Below, in pieces: positions 59,313-64,000 of a stretch of DNA of 64,000 nt. Within the stretch, counting starts at the first letter, position 1. Every line of letters starts with the position of its first letter. This DNA is from Zhengitettix transpicula. Its lineage: Eukaryota > Arthropoda > Insecta > Orthoptera > Tetrigidae. Where the stretch lies: assembly GCA_037074705.1 (NCBI GenBank), contig CM073590.1, positions 212,766,746 to 212,830,745 on the forward strand, read 5' to 3'. The notes below the pieces were generated by a model. It saw only the letters and a list, made by a program, of their open reading frames with translations, was not told the DNA's origin and ran no database searches. A program made the position numbers and the translations under genes.

Positions 59313-62300
59313 GTGAGTTACACCCCCTAAATACACGAGGTCCGGTTTTGATCACAATATTATTTTCCAACCACGGAATAAAGAAAAAGACGTCCTCCAA
59401 TATCAATATATATTAGAAATTTTTATGGCATCGATCAGTTCAAAATTTGATATTGAATCAATATTTTCGAACAGGAACTCAGTAATATGAACTGATACCT
59501 TTTTCCACTATTACCCATAAATTACCTACTATACCCCTTCACTGAAGGATATACCTATATACACATATATTTTCTGGAATACGTAAGTCCGTATAAATTA
59601 ATAGCTCCATCTTCAACGAAACTTGAGGATATCCGTTAATATTAAAGAGCGAAGGCTTTACCAGCTTAAGTGATGAATGAGATGCTTTCAAGCGACTAAT
59701 TGGATGAGCTTATCATTGCACCAACGTTTCGACGGTAAACACTGCCATCATCAAGTTATTTCTGGCTTGAAAAACTTTATTATATAATGCCCATAAAATT
59801 TCATCATTATTATTATTATTCATCAGCGAACGTTAGCCTTACATATACCATGAAAGTTTCCCCTGTTTCTAATTCACTACGAATATTTTCTTAAAATTCG
59901 TTTGTCTCTACACCAAATTTCGGCAAAAAATAGATATCGAATCCAACAACAGTTATGATAATTAAATTATACAACCTGCGCAATAGAAAATTAATTAACA
60001 GAATATCGACAATGTTACCTATATTTTTTGTCAAATGACCATTATATAATTTATTGTAATCCGAAAGTGTTTCAGTAGAATTTTAACTTAAGTTTCACAA
60101 ATAATAATTTTGTACTTACACAAAAAAAAACAGTGGGAAATACTAAGTTTATTTTAAAATTAAACTTTTGTTAAGGGTTATATTTAACCAAATTTTCAGG
60201 ACTTAACTTAGTTTCTATTTATCAAAATTAATTTTTTTTGTGTTTGTTCCTGCTCACTGGTTTTAATAAATTTACCGATTGCGGATTATTAGTCGCTTCC
60301 GATTTTTCTGCGACATTTCATACGAAATGAAACAAGAACCTTCAATACCAGGTTTTTAAAAGATCATCATAAATATAACATGGTAGCGCCACGTTATTGG
60401 GGCAAAAATGTAAAAAAAATGGTTAATTAATTTTTTTCCGCGATGAAGTAATTCGCGAAATGACCGGCATCATTTTCCTTTAATTTCCTTTAGTTAAAGC
60501 TGTTCAGTATCGAATTTTCTATCCATCCATATTTTACTAATTATTTTATTAATTTCTTATATAATAAATTCTCTTATTAGAACTGAACAACAACAAAAAC
60601 GAGAACAATTTTTTTAAAAAAATAAAATGTCAACGGCTGAAATGAAAATATAGATGTTACCTCGAAACTTTCAGAGAACAGGAAATATATTAACATAATT
60701 TTGTTACTACAGAATTTAAATTTAAATTTCAAACATCGTTATTAAATTTATTATTTACAATATTGTTTAATTATTTGTTACATTGATGCACAATTGTCGG
60801 TAAAATATCCCAGCTAATCTGCTTCATTCTGATAAGTAAAAAATTTATTACATGCAAAATTTTATCTACACTAACTAACCTAAATTCTTCGCACTTCACT
60901 ATAAATAAATAAATAAAGTTCAAGAACTTTCGCCGAATTGATTTGGCGATATCCTAAAATTTAATTAATTGGCTCTTCTTATAATTTACAACAACGTGAC
61001 TTCAAAATCTATAGATGTGTTGGCGAAAATTTTAATACCAATTTGATCGTACTTGAGTTTTCTGAATTCAAGATTTTCCTCTTCTTGGTTAGGAAAATGT
61101 TATTCAATTCAGATCCTACTTATACTTGTAATAACTGAATTACATAAATTAGCATAATTAAAATATGACCATCGTCCTTTACCTTTAACGTTATCTAAGA
61201 ATAAAAATTTTCGTTTATCCAAACTTCGGAGTATAAAAAAAGTTTCTGAATGCATTTATCAAAATATTAGAGAATTTTTTTAAATTGAGGTTTTCTTTTA
61301 GATAAATATTTTCAGTATCTAATAATTGTAAATTAAAATGTTTTACTCAAATATCACCGATATAATTAAATTTTAAATAATATTCGATAATTAGTATTTT
61401 GTATTCGTCACAATTTAGTCGAAAATTTTTCCTCAGTTATGAAATTTGTTATCTGCTGTCGTTTAGTATAAAAATTACTGTGACATATCATTTTTCATTT
61501 TATAAAATTAATTTTTTTCTTTATTTTTGTAACAGTGTAATTACGTTTTTATTACTTTCACATAATTCAACGATTCAGCTTCAAGTTCAACCCAATTCCA
61601 TGCAGATTATATTTTCTATTAATATTCATATTTTAATTCATCTGTCTTCTTTCATTCGAGAACTGAAAATGATGCCAACGTTTCAAGAATTCTTTTAAAT
61701 AAAACAAGCAGAATTTGGATCCCATAAAATTGTATTATTTATTGAATTCAGATTCTGCCCATTACTGCTGAATCAGACTCTACAATATAAATTAATAAAT
61801 AATATTATTTTATATGGAACGTTAAACGCTTCAATTGAAACTAACGTATGTTTCAGCGAGTAGAGACGAATTATTATGAATCGATAGTGCACGTGTGTTT
61901 TGCTACAGTTGGTAAACAGAGACCGCGGTGTATTGTCGTTTCGTATTGGCGGATTATTATTTAGTATTTAGACGACCTCAATAAACACACGCATGCGTCA
62001 CGCTACCGTGACCATTACACCCACGCAGTGTAATGAACACCTTATCCTGGGAATTCGCAGGACTTGGGTCAGCTACCGTAATTGATAAAACTGTACTCAT
62101 GTAAAGCTTACTGGAAGACAGTAGTGACATAATGGAAGAAGAAACTTATATGCAAAAACAAAGTATGTTAAATAGTTTAACTGTGAAAAACTGAAAATAC
62201 TTTACAGTTGCTACTGTATTCAATTCACACTTACAGAAATCTCCTTGAAACACCTTTATATTTACTACGCAAACATTCAAGTGTACATATTCAATAGTGC

Positions 62301-62369
62301 AACTTTTTTCCAAAATCATTATTTATTAATTGTGTACATATTTTTTTAAAAAAAATAACGAAAAGCTGA
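59313..62369. other. probable intron; one isolated hammerhead-like motif
   Basis: AT-rich with long A/T runs. No coding-like frames. It contains the motif at 59726-59754. Confidence 0.4.
59726..59754 (-). ncRNA. isolated hammerhead-like motif
   Basis: Minus-strand order: TTGATGA, TGGCAGTGTTTACCGTC, GAAACGTTGGTG. The core deviates at one base and stem II pairs only partly (GG/CC). It is probably a worn Penelope-type terminal repeat. The mate arm is not visible. Confidence 0.35.
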
Positions 62370-62940
62370 GGCCAGGTAATTGCCAGAAGCTGGAGACAAC
62401 GGACGAGTCCTTACAGTACTCTACGGATTAGGGGTAAGTCCCGAAGCCTCATTGAAAATTTTGGGAGCTCGGTCGAAGACAACTGTACGGGCCAAGGCCA
62501 AACGTAATAAAGGACCGTAAGGTGCACTGTGGCGACGTGACTGGCAGAAATTAACTTAGTAACACGTTCCCAGGGGTAACTGTCAAATCTGTACGTGGGA
62601 GGCACGAAAAGGGTGTCCTGTCACGTGATTCAAATGACCAATCGGAACATATCACAACCAGGAGTCGAAGAGAAAGACTTCTCGGTGAAGCATTGGTGTC
62701 TGGCTTTGAGAGGATACACCTTATGGAAAGAAGACTTGATGTCCAGCTTTGGGAGTGCCCGAGGTCACATGTCGTCCAGTCTTCGCCGCTCCAGGATCTG
62801 GTAAGCGCTGAGGTTATTTCCGGGTGTCGCGACGCGAATTTGGCAACCAAAACCACCACGGTTTATCCTGATGAGAGGCGTTCTGTTTGCTTCCAGAGTA
62901 GTCGGCAATTAATCAGAAGCAATAACGTATGAGCGCGAAC
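62370..62940. other. GC-richer unidentified segment
   Basis: About 570 bp of balanced composition in AT-rich DNA, with frames up to 102 codons on the minus strand (62551-62859) and 79 on the plus. No domain, TIR or shared repeat was recognised. The sharp change in composition suggests a decayed mobile element or exon-containing fragment. Confidence 0.3.
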
Positions 62941-63658
62941 TACTGAATATGCCTGAAAGTTTTAATTCTGTTTTTTTCCTAAATAAAATATTTTTTAAAA
63001 TGAAAAAATTTACGTCTGATAGAAAATAATGAACAAGAAAGATAGCCAATTGGCTTTTGAGTGTTGTCAACTAACTTGTGCAGTTGTGTTTCTCTAGACT
63101 CTTCTTAGCACCTGATTTATCACCGACCGATAAATTTATAAACAGAAATAAAATGATCGTTCTGCATTGTATCAACGTTGTGTTTCATATATTTACTAAA
63201 TAATGACTTAAAAATTATGATGATAAAAAATTAAAATTCTTGACTTAACCGATTCGCTATTTATTTTCTAAAAATAATAAATGTTTTCACTTAAACTCGG
63301 ATATTGAGTTTTGATACGCAATAACGAAAATATTTAACAACACTGTCTCGGTTCATTCATTATTATTCGGAATTTTATGCATATATTTGCGAACAATTTA
63401 AAAATAAATACAAATACAAAATCAGAATTAAAATGAAAAAAATTGTTCGAGAGTTTGAACCAAGTTTTAAAGCTAGAATTAATATTAAAGCCGAAAGTAA
63501 GCAAAACATAATTGAGAGAAGACATAATATAAACATAAAATGAAATAGAAGCCGCTATTAAATGCTAGGCGTCAAATGTTAAAATAAAATAAAATTATGT
63601 CTGTTTGAAAATAATGAATAAGAAAGATAGCCAATTCAGACAAAAAGGGTAATATAAA

Positions 63659-63698
63659 TACCACACAACGTTTCTGGAATCCTTGTTCCTTTCGTAAG
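63659..63698 (-). ncRNA. hammerhead-like motif, P2 copy (stem GGAA/TTCC)
   Basis: Minus-strand order: CTTACGA, hairpin GGAA/TTCC, GAAAC, GTTGTGTG, GTA. Compared with 34694-34733 (GGGA/TCCC), both sides of one stem pair have changed. Confidence 0.5.
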
Positions 63699-63773
63699 GT
63701 GCTAAGAAGAGCCTAGAGAAACACAACTGCGCTTGTCAGTTGACAACACTCAAAAGCTTTTGAGCTCTAGCAC

Positions 63774-63813
63774 CTGACGAAAGAGACAAGGATCCCAGAA
63801 ACGTTGTGTGGTA
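63774..63813 (+). ncRNA. hammerhead-like motif, P2 copy
   Basis: CTGACGA, weak stem (GAGA against TCCC), GAAAC, GTTGTGTG, GTA; identical to the left half at 34.6 kb. Confidence 0.45.
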
Positions 63814-64000
63814 TTTATATTACCCTTTTTTTGTCTGTATAGGCTATCTTTCTTGTTCATTAAATATTTTTTCATTAAGTTTTGTATGTGAATTTGAATA
63901 AATTTCCTGCGTAAGATTTGTTAGTCTGCAGGTGACGCCAAAGGTAAAGGAAATTAGAATTTTCAACGGCATATATATTATTTATTTTATTGTTTATTTC

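Larger units (their letters stand above)
63001..63860 (-). mobile_element. P2 element, inverted copy with terminal repeats at both ends
   Basis: The body 63127-63640 and the hairpin pair 63640-63860 are the reverse complement of 34560-35262. At the other end, 63001-63115 is an additional half terminal repeat (aagatagccaattgg, then cttttgagtgttgtcaac, then cagttgtgtttctctag). The full unit is therefore terminal half-repeat, body, inverted terminal pair, ~860 bp. The body has no recognised coding region. Confidence 0.75.

Noticed and set aside
59002..59406. 134-codon minus ORF over the CpG-rich block
   Set aside because: It includes a proline run from the G homopolymer and runs antisense through the + strand exon with its clear donor; compositional.
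1..64000. CRISPR array, bacterial operon or prophage
   Set aside because: No regular direct repeats with unique spacers and no prokaryotic gene order; the repeats are eukaryotic mobile elements.

Overview
The window is AT-rich, non-bacterial DNA from a repeat-laden, intron-rich animal genome. I found no bacterial operons, rRNA, convincing tRNA or CRISPR array. The element content points to an arthropod, probably an insect with a large genome: a Penelope-like element with a GIY-YIG endonuclease, mariner-type transposase relics, an RNase H-bearing LINE relic, and solo LTRs sitting in (AT)n tracts. A polyneopteran such as a cockroach, termite or stick insect is possible, but that is a guess; no species can be named from the sequence.

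Host coding content is very sparse. Two short stretches look like real exons on the + strand. At 9240-9377 a GC-rich exon encodes a transmembrane helix followed by a basic stop-transfer segment. At 59207-59312 an exon lies at the downstream end of a GC/CpG-rich block and ends in a perfect AAG|GTGAGT donor. They may belong to one gene with a ~50 kb intron or to two genes; I do not recognise the product. Several other open stretches (26.8, 33.7, 38.6, 47.5 and 62.4-62.9 kb) are listed with low confidence.

Most of the recognisable structure is mobile DNA. (1) A ~510 bp dispersed element, here called E1, has eight copies (1-190, 6723-7263, 12050-12330, 12805-13303, 37493-37992, 52123-52230, 55670-56126, 57946-58238). 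It has an A-rich 3' tail and 5' truncations, as expected of a LINE/SINE-like retroposon. (2) Four copies of a ~1 kb LTR, here LTR-B, all lie in minus orientation and next to (TA)n tracts; one carries a nested E1. (3) A different 1.1 kb solo LTR (LTR-A, 16287-17473) contains a ten-copy minisatellite and is inserted in (AT)n; its 3' end repeats the LTR terminus together with a tRNA-Lys-type primer binding site. (4) A truncated Penelope-like element lies between 293 bp inverted arms at 23.2-24.5 kb. (5) Several families of short inverted-repeat units share a hammerhead-ribozyme-like core (CTGANGA, then a hairpin, then GAAAC). (6) There are Tc1/mariner relics, an I/R1-like LINE 3' fragment, a MITE-like foldback and an older dispersed repeat at 4.3, 18.5, 39.0 and 48.7 kb.

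The two most interesting observations are these. The recurrent hammerhead-like motif has different stem II sequences in different families that still pair, including a paired G:C to A:T exchange between the 34.7 and 63.7 kb copies. The LTR-end plus primer-binding-site tandem extension is seen independently in two unrelated LTR families.
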